A DNA stretch of 64,000 nt from Cupriavidus gilardii (GCF_013314895.1 NZ_JABTYE010000011.1:121881-185880); one strand, 5' to 3'; positions 27,607 through 38,109 are shown, counted from the stretch's first letter. The notes: a model not told the origin generated them from the letters alone. Translations and numbers: made by a program.

Positions 27607-28980
27607 CTATCGTTGCATCAGCGCGAGCGCCAGCGCGCGGTAGGCACGCAGCGTGATCGGGTCGTTGGCAGCATTGCCGGCGATCGGATGCGAGGCGTAG
27701 CGCACGATGGTCATCTCGGCCTTCGGATCGATATGAATGCGCTGGCCGAAGATGCCGCGCGCCTCGAACACGCCGTGATCGTCGTGCGAGACCCACCACA
27801 TATCGCGATAGCTCCAGCCAGGCAGATGAGCATAGACCGATTTGGCGAACTTCGCGCGGTCGCCGCCGCCGCGCACCTCGGCGACCACCGCGGCGGGAAT
27901 CACCTGGCGGCCGTTGAAGCGGCCGTTGTTGCGCATCGCTTCGCCGAAGCGGGCCAGGTCGCGCAGCGTGGTGCTGATCGCCCCGCCGCCGCCCGGCGTG
28001 CCGATGCTGTCGACGGTGAAGTAGGCGTCCTCCTCGGCGCCGAGCGGCTGCCACAGCTTGTCGGACATCAGCTTCGGCAGCGGCACGCCCGAGGCGCGCT
28101 GGACAATCCACGCCAGCACCTCGGCATTGACCGTCTTGTAGGCGAAGGCGCGGTCGTGCTCGCCCTCCTTGCGCAACGTGGTCAGGAACTCGTAGAAGCT
28201 GCGCGGGCCCGCGTAGTCCGGCGCGCGCGGGATCATGCCGCCGGCGCGCGCATAGTCGTTGACCTCGGCCTTCGGATCGGCGTAGTCCTCGGAGAATTTG
28301 ACGCCGATGGTCATGTCCATGACCTGGCGCACGGTGGCATCGCCATAGGCGGTGTCGGCGAGCTCGGGCACGTAGCGCGTGACCGGCGCGTTCGGGTCCA
28401 GCTTGCCCTCGACCGCCAGCATCGCCGCCAGCGTGCCGACGAAGCTCTTGGTGATCGAGAACGCCGCATGTGGCAGCTGCGGCTGCAGCGCGCCGAAGTA
28501 TTTTTCGTAGACGACCTTGCCCTTGTGCATCACCAGGATGCCGTCGGTATAGGTCAGCGCCAGCATGTCGGCAAAGGTTCGGCGGGTGCCGTCGGCATCG
28601 ACGAAGGGCACGGCACCGATATCGTGCTCGGCGCGCGGCAGCGCGGAGACGGGGCCGGGCCCGCGCCAGACCGACACGGTCGGCACCAGCTCGCGCACGT
28701 GCGAGAACGTCCAGCGGTGCCGCGGGAAGCCATTGCTCTTGCCGCTGAAGCTGATGACCTTGTCCGGCGCCGGCGGAAAGCCCTGCATCCATCCGAGCGC
28801 GATCGGATCGGTGGCGGCGGCATCGGCATAGGTGCGCGCCGGCGGCGTCTGTGCTTGCGTGGGAATCGTCATGGCGGTCAGCAGCACGGCCGCGACGGAC
28901 AGCGGCGAGGGAACGATACCGCGAACGATACGACGAACGACCTGGCGAAGGCGCGTACGCCCGCGTCGAGTTGCCTGCAT
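27607..28980 (-). CDS. Serine hydrolase, beta-lactamase class C / 6-aminohexanoate-dimer hydrolase-like
   Basis: 457 residues. An export signal is likely (Arg-rich start, then PLSVAAVLLTAMTIPTQAQ). The SxxK motif is AAFSITKSFVGT, the YxN-like element YKTVNAEVLAW follows, and a GGGG-containing late loop stands near the usual KTG site. The sequence agrees best with NylB-type oligomer hydrolases or carboxylesterases (EstB), not true beta-lactamases. It probably cleaves an amide or ester in the periplasm. GGAG lies before the ATG at 28980. Confidence 0.88.
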   Translation of the reverse strand: MQATRRGRTRLRQVVRRIVRGIVPSPLSVAAVLLTAMTIPTQAQTPPARTYADAAATDPIALGWMQGFPPAPDKVISFSGKSNGFPRHRWTFSHVRELVPTVSVWRGPGPVSALPRAEHDIGAVPFVDADGTRRTFADMLALTYTDGILVMHKGKVVYEKYFGALQPQLPHAAFSITKSFVGTLAAMLAVEGKLDPNAPVTRYVPELADTAYGDATVRQVMDMTIGVKFSEDYADPKAEVNDYARAGGMIPRAPDYAGPRSFYEFLTTLRKEGEHDRAFAYKTVNAEVLAWIVQRASGVPLPKLMSDKLWQPLGAEEDAYFTVDSIGTPGGGGAISTTLRDLARFGEAMRNNGRFNGRQVIPAAVVAEVRGGGDRAKFAKSVYAHLPGWSYRDMWWVSHDDHGVFEARGIFGQRIHIDPKAEMTIVRYASHPIAGNAANDPITLRAYRALALALMQR

Positions 28981-29047
28981 GGTGTCTCCATTTGTTTTTT
29001 CTCTTTGGGTTCGGTTGGTACCGCCATACCCTGGGCGCCGCGCAGGG

Positions 29048-29494
29048 TCAGCCGTCGGCGCCGGTATCCGCCGCGGTGTCGGCGCGCTGCGGCGGCGAGC
29101 GGCGGACGTACTTGAAGGTGCCGGAGCTGCGCGCCACCAGCTTGCCGTCCGCGTCGACGATCTCGGCCTCGCAGAACGCCATCGAGGTGGTGCGATGCAC
29201 GCAGTCGCCGCGCGCGATCAGCGTGCCGCGGCCCGGCGCCATGAAGCTGGTCTTCATCTCGATGGTCACCACGCCACGGCCGTCCTCGGTATCGGCCGAG
29301 CGACAGGCCACCGCCATCGCGACATCGAGCAGTGTCATCAGCACGCCGCCGTGCGCCATCTCCCAGCCGTTGTGATGGCGTTGCTCGATGTCCAGCTCGA
29401 GCTCGCTGACGCCGCCCCCCATATGGGTGCAGCGCAAGCCGAGGTTGTCGACGAAGGGGATCGGGATCGGGAAGCCTTTGCGGGGCTCGGTCAT
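29048..29494 (-). CDS. PaaI-family thioesterase (hotdog)
   Basis: 148 residues. The motif HHNGWEMAHGGVLMTLLDVAMA contains the HGG loop with the catalytic Asp position, and TIEMKTSFMAPGRGTLIARG is the second half of the hotdog fold. It hydrolyses acyl-CoA, releasing CoA during lipid or aromatic degradation. The C-terminus is Ala/Asp-rich. ATG 29494 starts the fold; a weak AAGGA lies upstream. Confidence 0.9.
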   Translation of the reverse strand: MTEPRKGFPIPIPFVDNLGLRCTHMGGGVSELELDIEQRHHNGWEMAHGGVLMTLLDVAMAVACRSADTEDGRGVVTIEMKTSFMAPGRGTLIARGDCVHRTTSMAFCEAEIVDADGKLVARSSGTFKYVRRSPPQRADTAADTGADG

Positions 29495-29554
29495 GGTGTG
29501 ATGGTCCTTGGCGTGGTGGCGATGGCTAGGGTGTCGGTCGGGTTGCGCTGCTTG

Positions 29555-29742
29555 CCCTCTCCCTCGGTCCCTCTCCCGCAAGCGGGAGAGGGATGAAAAC
29601 CGGTGGCGTATTCAAAGGCCAGTGGCGTTCTCCCTCTCCCTCGAACCTTCTCCTGCAGGCGGGAGAGAGATGAAAACCGGAGGCGCATTCTGGCGAGCCG
29701 GCGGTGTTCTCCCTCTCCCCTCATGGGGAGAGGGCTGGGGAG
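29555..29742. repeat. Three tandem units containing REP-like palindromes
   Basis: The block CCCTCTCCC begins at 29555, 29632 and 29711, so unit lengths are about 77 and 79 bases. Unit 1 holds the perfect 24-base palindrome (29569-29592) also seen at 401 and 32509. Unit 2 has a degenerate copy (CTCCTGCAGGCGGGAG) and unit 3 a short one around CATGGGGAGAGGG. The units also share GATGAAAACCGG after the palindrome. Confidence 0.85.
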
Positions 29743-29751
29743 AGGGGTGGT

Positions 29752-30534
29752 TCAAACCGCGCTGACGCCCCCATCCACCGCCAGAATCTGTCCGGTGATG
29801 TGCTTGCCTGCCTCGGTCGCGAACAGCAGTGCCGCGCCCTTCAGGTCCTCGTCGTCGCCGAGGCGATGCAGCGGCACGCCCTCGCACATCTTGTCGACGC
29901 CCAGGCGCGCCAGCGAGCCCTGCGTCATCTTCGACGGGAAGAACCCCGGCGCCAGCGCGTTGACGGTGATGTTGTGCTCGCCCCATTCGGCCGCCAGCGT
30001 GCGCGTGAAATTGACCACCGCGCCCTTGGACGTGTTGTAGGCGATCGTCTCCATCGTGCCCGGCGGATTGCCGGCCAGCCCGGCGATCGAGGCCACGTTG
30101 ATGATGCGGCCATAGCGGCGCGGAATCATCGACTGCTTGCCGATGCGCTGGGTCAGCAGGAACAGACCGCGCACATTCAGGTTCATCACCTTGTCCCAGG
30201 CCTCGACCGGATGATCTTCGGCCGGGGCGCCCCAGGTCGCGCCGGCGTTGTTGACGAGGATGTCGACGTGCCCTAGCCGTGCCAGCGTCTCGTCGGCCAG
30301 GCGGGCGATTTCATCATCGCGCGAGCCGTCGGCGGCGATCCAGTCGGCCTCGATGCCGCGCGCCTTCAGATGTTCCTGCGCGGCCTTCAGCTCGTCGGCC
30401 TTGCGCGCCGACAGCATCAGGCGCGCGCCCTGCTCGCCCAGCGCCTCGGCGATCTGCAGGCCGAGCCCGCGCGAGCCGCCGGTGATCAGCGCGGTGCGCC
30501 CTTTCAAGTCGAACAATTCAGCGATCGTCTTCAT
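29752..30534 (-). CDS. SDR-family 3-oxoacyl reductase / gluconate-dehydrogenase-like
   Basis: 260 residues. TGGSRGLGLQIAEALGEQG, NNAGATWGAP, the Ser in NVASIAGLAGN and the YNTSKGAVV catalytic motif are intact. Arg in LSARK after beta-2 suggests NADP use. Closest in pattern to FabG/RhlG or gluconate 5-dehydrogenase relatives. It probably handles a 3-oxo or 3-hydroxyacyl intermediate. It lies 42 bases downstream of the acyl-CoA dehydrogenase gene and is probably in one operon with it. Confidence 0.92.
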   Translation of the reverse strand: MKTIAELFDLKGRTALITGGSRGLGLQIAEALGEQGARLMLSARKADELKAAQEHLKARGIEADWIAADGSRDDEIARLADETLARLGHVDILVNNAGATWGAPAEDHPVEAWDKVMNLNVRGLFLLTQRIGKQSMIPRRYGRIINVASIAGLAGNPPGTMETIAYNTSKGAVVNFTRTLAAEWGEHNITVNALAPGFFPSKMTQGSLARLGVDKMCEGVPLHRLGDDEDLKGAALLFATEAGKHITGQILAVDGGVSAV

Positions 30535-30576
30535 GGTGTCTCCTCGTTATTCGTTGCTGCCGTGCGGGCGCGCCGG

Positions 30577-32442
30577 CTAGAACCAGGCATCCTGCATGTC
30601 GAGCGTGGTGCGGTCCAGCGTCGCCAGCAGATCCAGCTGCGGACCGACTTTCGGCAATTCCCAGCGGAAGAAGTAGTCCGCCGCCGCGAGCTTGCCGCGA
30701 TAGAAGTCCGCGTCCGCATGGCCTGACGGCAGCGCCGCGAGCGCGGTATGCGCCAGCATCGCCTGCTCAAGCCAGATCCACGCGACCACCACGTGGCCGA
30801 ACGCCTCCAGATAGACCGAGGCATTGGCCAGCGTCACCGCCGGATCGCCGGCCGCCCACAGTTGGGCCGTGACGTCGGACAGCCGCGCAACGCGTGCGGT
30901 CAGCGCCCTGGCATGCGTGACGAGGCCATCGTCGCCGCTCGCCAGCGCGCGTTCGATGCTCGCCTGCACCACCTGCCCCAACGCCTTGAAGGCGGCGCCG
31001 TCCTTCATCACGACCTTGCGCCCCAGCAGGTCCAGGCCCTGGATGCCGTGCGTGCCTTCGTGGATCGGATTGAGGCGGTTGTCGCGGTAAAACTGCTCGA
31101 CGTTGTACTCGCGCGTATAGCCGTAGCCGCCGTGCACCTGAATCGCCAGGCTGTTGGCCTCCAGGCACCACTGCGACGGCCAGCTCTTGGCGATCGGGGT
31201 CAGGATGTCCAGCAGCAAGGCCAGCCGCTGATGCTCCGCTGCATCGCCCGCCGTGGCGGCGGCGCGCTCCTCGTCGACCAGCCGCGCGCAATACAGGTTC
31301 AGCGCCAGCCCACCTTCGACATAGCTCTTCTGTGCCAGCAGCATGCGGCGCACGTCGGCATGCTCGACCAGCTTGACCTGCGGGCTCGACGGGTCCTTGC
31401 CGCCGGGGCCGACCGGCCTGCCCTGCGGCCGGTTGCGCGCGTAGTCGAGTGCGTGCAGATAGCCGGTGTAGCCGAGCATCACCGCGCCGAGACCGACGCC
31501 GATGCGGGCCTCGTTCATCATGTGGAACATGCAGGCCAGGCCCTGATGCGGCTGTCCGACCAGATAGCCGATCGCGCCCGCCTTGCCGCCCGGCTGGTAG
31601 CGCATGCCCTCGCCGAAGTTCAGCAGGCAGTTGGTGGTGCCGCGATATCCCATCTTGTGGTTCAGGCCGGCCAGCACGACATCGTTGCGCTCGCCCAGCG
31701 AGCCGTCCGGGTTGACCAGGAACTTCGGCACGATGAACAGCGAGATGCCCTTGACGCCCGGAATCAGCTTGCCGTCCGGGCCGGGGATCTTGGCCAGCAC
31801 CAGGTGCACGATGTTGTCGGACAGCTCGTGCTCGCCGGCCGAGATCCACATCTTGTTGCCGCGCAGCCGGTATTGCGCGCCAAGCGGCGATTCGCCCTCG
31901 TATTCGGCGCGCGTGGTGATGTCCGACAGCGACGAGCCGGCCTGCGGCTCGGACAGGCACATGGTGCCGAAGAAGCGCCCTTCCAGTTCCGGCTTGACGA
32001 AGGTCTCGATCTGCGCCGGCGTGCCGTGCGTCAGCAGCAGATTGGCGTTGCCGATGGTCAGGAAGGGGTAGGAGCTGGTGCCGACGTTGGCACCCTTGAA
32101 ATACGCGAAGCCGGCTTTCTCGACCACCACCGGCAGCTGCATGCCGCCCAGCTCGTAGTCCTGCCCGGCCGCCATCAGGCCGGCGTCGCAGAACGCCTTC
32201 AGCGCGGTCTTGACTTCGGGAATGATGGTGACGGTCTCGCCGTCGAAATGCGGTTCCTGCTGGTCGTTCTTCTTGTTGTGCGGCGCGAACAGATCGGTGG
32301 CGATCTTCTCGCAGGTATCGAGCGCGGCGTCGAAGGTCTCGCGCGAGTGGTCGGCATAGCGCGGAATGCGCGTCAGCGTTTCGACATCGAGCCACTCGTA
32401 GAGAAGAAAATCGAGGTCGCGGCGGGAAAGGATCAACGACAT
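30577..32442 (-). CDS. Acyl-CoA dehydrogenase (large, C-terminal-extended DmdC/FadE-like)
   Basis: 621 residues, longer than simple 380-residue enzymes. It has the FAD region CLSEPQAGSSLSDITTRA, the substrate pocket and the central helix domain MMNEARIGVGLGAVMLGY. The catalytic-base region is near the C-terminal catalytic domain: QVHGGYGYTREYNVEQFYRD followed by EGTHGIQGLDLLGRK, in which the Glu of the HEGTHGIQ element is the expected base. It catalyses the first oxidation of acyl-CoA, with electrons to ETF. It belongs to the beta-oxidation operon with SDR and thiolase. Confidence 0.93.
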   Translation of the reverse strand: MSLILSRRDLDFLLYEWLDVETLTRIPRYADHSRETFDAALDTCEKIATDLFAPHNKKNDQQEPHFDGETVTIIPEVKTALKAFCDAGLMAAGQDYELGGMQLPVVVEKAGFAYFKGANVGTSSYPFLTIGNANLLLTHGTPAQIETFVKPELEGRFFGTMCLSEPQAGSSLSDITTRAEYEGESPLGAQYRLRGNKMWISAGEHELSDNIVHLVLAKIPGPDGKLIPGVKGISLFIVPKFLVNPDGSLGERNDVVLAGLNHKMGYRGTTNCLLNFGEGMRYQPGGKAGAIGYLVGQPHQGLACMFHMMNEARIGVGLGAVMLGYTGYLHALDYARNRPQGRPVGPGGKDPSSPQVKLVEHADVRRMLLAQKSYVEGGLALNLYCARLVDEERAAATAGDAAEHQRLALLLDILTPIAKSWPSQWCLEANSLAIQVHGGYGYTREYNVEQFYRDNRLNPIHEGTHGIQGLDLLGRKVVMKDGAAFKALGQVVQASIERALASGDDGLVTHARALTARVARLSDVTAQLWAAGDPAVTLANASVYLEAFGHVVVAWIWLEQAMLAHTALAALPSGHADADFYRGKLAAADYFFRWELPKVGPQLDLLATLDRTTLDMQDAWF

Positions 32443-32490
32443 GGCGATTGCCGCTCCTTGGGATGGGAATGGATAGCGGGATGGGGGCGT

Positions 32491-32552
32491 GGGTTGCCCT
32501 CTCCCCAGCCCTCTCCCGCAAGCGGGAGAGGGGCCGGGGGAGAGGGCAACCC
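32491..32552. repeat. Long perfect palindromic REP-like element
   Basis: The central 24-base palindrome (32509-32532) is nested in outer arms GGGTTGCCCTCTCCC and GGGAGAGGGCAACCC. Together they form one nearly continuous stem of about 28 bp between the acyl-CoA dehydrogenase and thioesterase genes. Confidence 0.88.
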
Positions 32553-32576
32553 GCCCCATCCCAACAAAAGTACCGC

Positions 32577-33113
32577 TCAGCCCGCCTCGCCCATTCGCGC
32601 GATGGTGCCCTGCGCGACCGCGCACAGCTTCTCCACGCCGTCCTGGACGGCGAAGACATCGCAACGGACCACGGCCTGCTGACGCCCGCGGCTGACGCAC
32701 TCGGCACGCGCGATCAAGCGTTCGCCCAGCGCGGGTCGCACGTAATTGATCTTGTATTCCGAGGTCACCACCGGCGCCGCCATCGCGGCGCCGCCGGCAT
32801 AGGTCAGCGCGTTGTCGGCCAGATAGCTGACCACCCCGCCGTGGGCAAAGCCATGCTGCTGCTTCAACGGCTGGCGCAGCGGCAGCTGCAGCTCGGCATG
32901 CTGTGGCGTCAGCGCGGTCAGTTCCGCGCCGAGCAGCACCGAGAACGGCTGTTCGGCGAGGATCGCGCGGCCGTGGGCCAGCAGGTCGCCCGGCTGGCCC
33001 AGGTCGCGCGACTGGCCGCGCTCGCCGGTCTCATTGGCCGAGCCCGTGGCACCGATGGGCCCGGTGGGCCCAGCCGACCCGGCGGACGGTGTGGCGGTAG
33101 GTGCGGACACCGG
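32577..33113 (-). CDS. PaaI-family thioesterase
   Basis: 178 residues from a GTG at 33113. The hotdog motif HGFAHGGVVSYLADNALTYA, then VTSEYKINYVRPALGERLIA, is typical of PaaI. The first 40 residues form a Gly/Pro/Thr-rich low-complexity leader (GPTGPIGATG), so the real start may be internal. An upstream GTG at 33164 is inside the thiolase coding sequence and less likely. Role: acyl-CoA hydrolysis during catabolism. Confidence 0.85.
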   Translation of the reverse strand, partial: PVSAPTATPSAGSAGPTGPIGATGSANETGERGQSRDLGQPGDLLAHGRAILAEQPFSVLLGAELTALTPQHAELQLPLRQPLKQQHGFAHGGVVSYLADNALTYAGGAAMAAPVVTSEYKINYVRPALGERLIARAECVSRGRQQAVVRCDVFAVQDGVEKLCAVAQGTIARMGEAG

Positions 33114-33123
33114 CGGCCTCGGC

Positions 33124-34302
<1,179 letters not shown>

Positions 34303-34385
34303 TTGTTGCTCCTCAGTATTCTCGGTGTCTGGTGTATCTCGATGTCTCGATGTCTCGGTGGCCGCGCGCGATCGCGCAGGCCATG

Positions 34386-35033
34386 TCAGCCAAGCAGCTC
34401 GGCGGCGCGCACCCTGCCGACGCCGGCCTCGGCCAGACTGGCCCAGGCGGCGTCGAGCGAACCGTTCAGGTCGATCGCCCGGCAGGCGTCCTCGACCACC
34501 ACCGCGTCGAAGCCTGCGGCGCGCGCGTCCAGCGCGCTCCAGGCCACGCAGTAGTCGGTCGCCAGTCCGACGCAGATCACCCGGCGCACGCCATGCTCGC
34601 GCAGATAGCCGGCCAGCCCCGTCGGGGTCGTGCGATCCGCTTCGACAAAGGCGGAATAGCTGTCGACCTCGCGCTGATGGCCCTTGCGGATCACCAGCCG
34701 CGCGTGCGGCACCGCCAATGCCGGATGCAGCTCGGCGCCGGCTTGCCCCTGCACGCAGTGCGCGGGCCACAGCACCTGCTCGCCATACGGCAGCGTGGTG
34801 GTCTGGAACGGCGCCGCGCCGGCATGGTTGACCGCGAACGACACATGGTCGGCCGGATGCCAGTCCTGCGTCAGCACCACATGCGTGAACGCCTCGGCCA
34901 GCCGGTTGATCACCGGCACGACCTGGTCGCCTTCGGGCACGGCGAGCGCGCCGCCGGGCATGAAGTCGTTCTGCACATCGATCACCAGCAGGCAATCGCT
35001 GTTGCCGAAGCGTCTTTGCATGGTCGCGTCCAT
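34386..35033 (-). CDS. pncA: Nicotinamidase / pyrazinamidase (PncA)
   Basis: 215-residue isochorismatase-fold amidohydrolase. The catalytic Asp is in [12 protein letters not shown], the metal site is [10 protein letters not shown], the Lys in [10 protein letters not shown] and the nucleophile Cys in [15 protein letters not shown]. It deamidates nicotinamide to nicotinate for NAD salvage. A second ATG (35021) is possible. It sits inside the beta-oxidation group between fadB-like and thiolase genes. Confidence 0.94.
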   Translation of the reverse strand: MDATMQRRFGNSDCLLVIDVQNDFMPGGALAVPEGDQVVPVINRLAEAFTHVVLTQDWHPADHVSFAVNHAGAAPFQTTTLPYGEQVLWPAHCVQGQAGAELHPALAVPHARLVIRKGHQREVDSYSAFVEADRTTPTGLAGYLREHGVRRVICVGLATDYCVAWSALDARAAGFDAVVVEDACRAIDLNGSLDAAWASLAEAGVGRVRAAELLG

Positions 35034-35059
35034 CGCGTGGGTGCCGTGCCGTTCGCCGC

Positions 35060-37141
35060 TCAGCCGTTGAAGCCCTTGCCCTCGGCCGCCAGCTTCTTGA
35101 GCAGCGGCGCCGGCTCCCACGCTTCGCCGTGGTAGCCCTTGGCATAGCGCTGCATCGACAGCAGCACGTTGTACAGGCCGACCTGGTCCGCATACAGCAT
35201 CGGGCCGCCGCGGTGCAGCGGGAAGCCGTAGCCGGTCAGGTAGACCATGTCGATGTCGGAGGCCTTCGAGGCAATGCCTTCTTCGAGGATCTTCGCGCCC
35301 TCATTGACCAGCGCGTACACCAGACGCTCGACGATCTCCTCGTCCGAGATCTTGCGGCGGGTAATGCCCAGATCCTTGGAATGCTGGACGATCATCTCGT
35401 TGACCTGCTGGTTCGGATACGGCTTGCGGTCGCCCGGCTTGTAGTCGTACCAGCCCGCGCCGGTCTTCTGGCCGAAGCGGCCCATCTCGCACAGCAGATC
35501 GGCGGTCTTCGAATACTGGATGTCCGGCTTCTCGACCGCGCGGCGCTTCCGGATCGCCCAGCCGATGTCGTTGCCGGCCAGGTCGCCCATGCGGAACGGA
35601 CCCATGGCGAAGCCGAACTTCTCGATGGCCTTGTCGACCTGCTCGGGCAGCGCGCCCTCGTCCAGCAGATAGCCGGCCTGGCGGCTGTACTGCTCGATCA
35701 TGCGGTTGCCGATGAAGCCGTCGCAGACGCCCGACACCACCGCGGTCTTCTTGATCTTCTTGGCGACCTGCATGACCGTGGCCAGCACGTCCTTGCCGGT
35801 CTTCTCGCCACGCACCACTTCCAGCAGCTTCATCACGTTGGCCGGGCTGAAGAAGTGCATGCCGACCACGTCCTGCGGACGCTTGGTGAACGAGGCGATC
35901 TTGTTGACGTCGAGCGTCGAGGTGTTCGAGGCGAGGATCGCGCCGGGCTTGGCGACTTCGTCCAGCTTCTTGAACACGGTCTCCTTGACGCCCATTTCCT
36001 CGAACACCGCCTCGATGATCAGGTCCGCGTCCTTGATGTCGTCATAGGACAGCGTGGTCGACAGCAGGCCCATGCGCTGCTCGACCTTCTCCTGCGTCAG
36101 CTTGCCCTTCTTGGCGCTGTTCTCGTAGTTGCGGCGGATCGTCGCCACGCCGCGGTCCAGCGCTTCCTGCTTGGTCTCCAGAACGGTGACGGGGATGCCC
36201 GCGTTCAGGAAGTTCATCGAGATGCCGCCGCCCATCGTGCCGGCGCCGATCACGGCAACCTTCTCGATCTTGCGGGTCGGGGTGTCCGACGGCACGTCGG
36301 GGATCTTGCTGGCAGCGCGCTCGCCGAAGAAGGCATGGCGCAGCGCGCGCGATTCCGGCGTGTTCACCAGGTACATGAAGCCTTCGCGCTCGATGCGCAG
36401 GCCCTCGTCGAACGGCTTGAGCGAAGCGGCCACGGCCTCGACGCACTTGCCTGGCGCCGGGAAGTTCTTCGCGACGGCGGCGACGGTGTTCTTCGCGAAG
36501 GCGAGGAAGCCCTCGGCGTTTTCATGGCGCACCTTCAGGTCGCGCACCTTGGGGTGCGGGCCCGAGGCTGCCGCGACATTGCGCGCGAACGCGATGGCCG
36601 CCGGCAGCACGTCGCCATCCACGATCTCGTCGAACAGCTTGGTGCCGCCGAACTTCTCCGACAGCACCGGGTTGCCGGTGACGATCATGTTCAGCGCGGC
36701 TTCCAGGCCGATCACGCGCGGCAGGCGCTGCGTGCCGCCGGCGCCCGGCAGGATGCCCAGCTTGACTTCGGGCAGCGCGATCTGCGCGCCCTTCGAAGCG
36801 ACGCGGTAGTTGCAACCCAGCGCCAGCTCCAGACCGCCGCCCATCGCCACCGAATGCACCGCGGCGACGACCGGCTTGGTCGAATTCTCGATCACCTTGA
36901 TCACCGAATGCAGCGTCGGCTCCTGCGTCGCCTTCGGCGTATTGAACTCGCGGATATCGGCGCCGCCCGAGAACGCCTTGCCGGCGCCGGTGATGACGAC
37001 CGCCTTGACCGCGGCATCGTCCAGCGCACGGGTCATGCCTTCGACGATGCCAAGCCGGGTGCTGTGACCCAGGCCGTTGACAGGGGGATTGTCGAGCGTG
37101 ATGACGGCGATGCCGTCCTGAACCTGATACTGCGCTGTCAT
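35060..37141 (-). CDS. fadB: Bifunctional enoyl-CoA hydratase / 3-hydroxyacyl-CoA dehydrogenase
   Basis: 693 residues. The N-terminal crotonase domain (about 1-190) has [13 protein letters not shown] and [14 protein letters not shown], with the oxyanion glycines and a Glu in the [14 protein letters not shown] acid region. A dehydrogenase domain from about residue 295 has [19 protein letters not shown], the catalytic-His-bearing [20 protein letters not shown], and two C-terminal 3HCDH helical repeats. It hydrates and then oxidises enoyl-CoA. This is the PP_2047-like or peroxisomal-type arrangement, without a FadA-contact extension. A GAACG-N2-CGTTC site lies about 155 bases upstream. Confidence 0.93.
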   Translation of the reverse strand: MTAQYQVQDGIAVITLDNPPVNGLGHSTRLGIVEGMTRALDDAAVKAVVITGAGKAFSGGADIREFNTPKATQEPTLHSVIKVIENSTKPVVAAVHSVAMGGGLELALGCNYRVASKGAQIALPEVKLGILPGAGGTQRLPRVIGLEAALNMIVTGNPVLSEKFGGTKLFDEIVDGDVLPAAIAFARNVAAASGPHPKVRDLKVRHENAEGFLAFAKNTVAAVAKNFPAPGKCVEAVAASLKPFDEGLRIEREGFMYLVNTPESRALRHAFFGERAASKIPDVPSDTPTRKIEKVAVIGAGTMGGGISMNFLNAGIPVTVLETKQEALDRGVATIRRNYENSAKKGKLTQEKVEQRMGLLSTTLSYDDIKDADLIIEAVFEEMGVKETVFKKLDEVAKPGAILASNTSTLDVNKIASFTKRPQDVVGMHFFSPANVMKLLEVVRGEKTGKDVLATVMQVAKKIKKTAVVSGVCDGFIGNRMIEQYSRQAGYLLDEGALPEQVDKAIEKFGFAMGPFRMGDLAGNDIGWAIRKRRAVEKPDIQYSKTADLLCEMGRFGQKTGAGWYDYKPGDRKPYPNQQVNEMIVQHSKDLGITRRKISDEEIVERLVYALVNEGAKILEEGIASKASDIDMVYLTGYGFPLHRGGPMLYADQVGLYNVLLSMQRYAKGYHGEAWEPAPLLKKLAAEGKGFNG

Positions 37142-37293
37142 GCTGGTTCCTTTGGTGTCTTGGTTGTCTCGGGATTCGAATTCTCGAATATTGTTTTACT
37201 TCGGCTGCGCCATCGGTATCCCGGTGCGCCTTGGGAATAGTAGGCGCGAGCCGGCTGCCCGGGGAGGCGAGCGAAACAAGCATACACAAAATA

Positions 37294-37305
37294 GAACGGT
37301 CGTTC
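37294..37305. promoter_or_regulatory. GAACG-N2-CGTTC operator, site 2
   Basis: GAACGGTCGTTC is a perfect 5-bp inverted repeat with a 2-base centre, flanked by AT-rich sequence (ATA before, AATTT after). It is upstream of the fadB-like gene and identical in architecture to site 1. Confidence 0.68.
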
Positions 37306-37439
37306 AATTTCTATTTTGACCGTTATGGAAGCGGGTTTTGAGGCAATTCTTAGCTTCATGAGGCGCGTGCATAGGGCACTATCGCGGCGTGCATGCCGAA
37401 GCCGGGCGCAAGCGAGAATGCAGCCCATCAGTCTGAATT

Positions 37440-37457
37440 TGGACTAGAATCAGTCCA
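37440..37457 (+). promoter_or_regulatory. Antitoxin operator overlapping a -10 box
   Basis: TGGACT-AGAATC-AGTCCA is a perfect inverted repeat with a 6-base centre. TAGAAT (37445-37450) is a good -10 element within it. It lies 20 bases before the antitoxin ATG. Autoregulation by the antitoxin is expected. Confidence 0.65.
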
Positions 37458-37477
37458 CCCCAACACCTCTGAGGCGG

Positions 37478-37762
37478 ATGATGAAGTACTCCACCCAGGT
37501 CAAGCCCATCTCCTATTTGAAGAGTCACACGGCAGAGATTGTGAATACGCTCACTGAGACGCGTGAGCCTTTGCTGATTACACAGAACGGTGAAGCGAAA
37601 TTGGTGGTGATGGACGTGAAATCGTACGAGCAGCAAGAACAGACCATCGCCCTGCTGCAATTGCTGGCTCAGGGGCGACGCCATATCGAGGAAGGACGCG
37701 TCGTGTCCGCCGAGGACGTCTTCGCCGAAATCGAAGCCCTGGATAAAGCGGACGAAGAATGA
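37478..37762 (+). CDS. Type II antitoxin, Phd/YefM family
   Basis: 94 residues. VKPISYLKSHTAEIVNTLTE with REPLLITQNGEAKLVVMDVK is the Phd/YefM DNA-binding fold; the acidic, helical C-terminus (VSAEDVFAEIEALDKADEE) would wrap the toxin. GAGG lies before the first of two adjacent ATGs. It overlaps the toxin gene by the four bases ATGA, so translation is coupled. GC content is lower than its neighbours, and the strand is opposite to the flanking operons. Confidence 0.93.
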   Translation: MMKYSTQVKPISYLKSHTAEIVNTLTETREPLLITQNGEAKLVVMDVKSYEQQEQTIALLQLLAQGRRHIEEGRVVSAEDVFAEIEALDKADEE

Positions 37763-38091
37763 AACACAGGGTCGTCTTCCTGCAAACGGCTGTTGACGAT
37801 CTGAAGGAAATCCGCCGCTACGTCCGCAAGCACTTTTCGCAGGCCGTGTGGCTCGACTCATACGGCAAGATCAAAAAAGCCATACTGGGGCTGGAACGGA
37901 CACCGTACCGCGGCCACACGCCCGACGAACTTCCAGCCACACACTTTCTCGAGATCATCGCAGTGAAGAACCGCGTCATCTACGAAGTGCTCGGCGACAC
38001 GGTCTACATTCATCTGATCTGCGACTGTCGCCAGGACTTCCAGACGAAGCTGGCACGTCGGCCCATCCGCGCCCTGTTCCCGCCGGAGTAG
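37759..38091 (+). CDS. Type II toxin, RelE/ParE superfamily
   Basis: 110 residues. VVFLQTAVDDLKEIRRYVRK is the ParE-like N-terminal helix pair. The central YRGHTPDELPA and LEIIAVKNRVIYEVLGDTVYIHLI, and the tail DCRQDFQTKLARR, complete the RelE fold. It may cleave ribosome-bound mRNA or inhibit gyrase; RelE versus ParE activity cannot be told from sequence. It ends 18 bases from the livF stop, convergent. Confidence 0.92.
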   Translation: MKHRVVFLQTAVDDLKEIRRYVRKHFSQAVWLDSYGKIKKAILGLERTPYRGHTPDELPATHFLEIIAVKNRVIYEVLGDTVYIHLICDCRQDFQTKLARRPIRALFPPE

Positions 38092-38109
38092 CGGTCACGA
38101 TCACCCGAA

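Larger units (their letters stand above)
37142..37477. other. 336-base spacer between fadB-like gene and antitoxin gene
   Basis: It contains the operator at 37294-37305, the probable fadB promoter, and the antitoxin promoter palindrome at 37440-37457. The middle is more AT-rich than its surroundings. No further gene seen. Confidence 0.6.

Noticed and set aside
35129..37240. 703-codon plus-strand frame opposite fadB
   Set aside because: Antisense of a well-supported bifunctional enzyme; His/Asp/Leu/Arg-rich and without family features.
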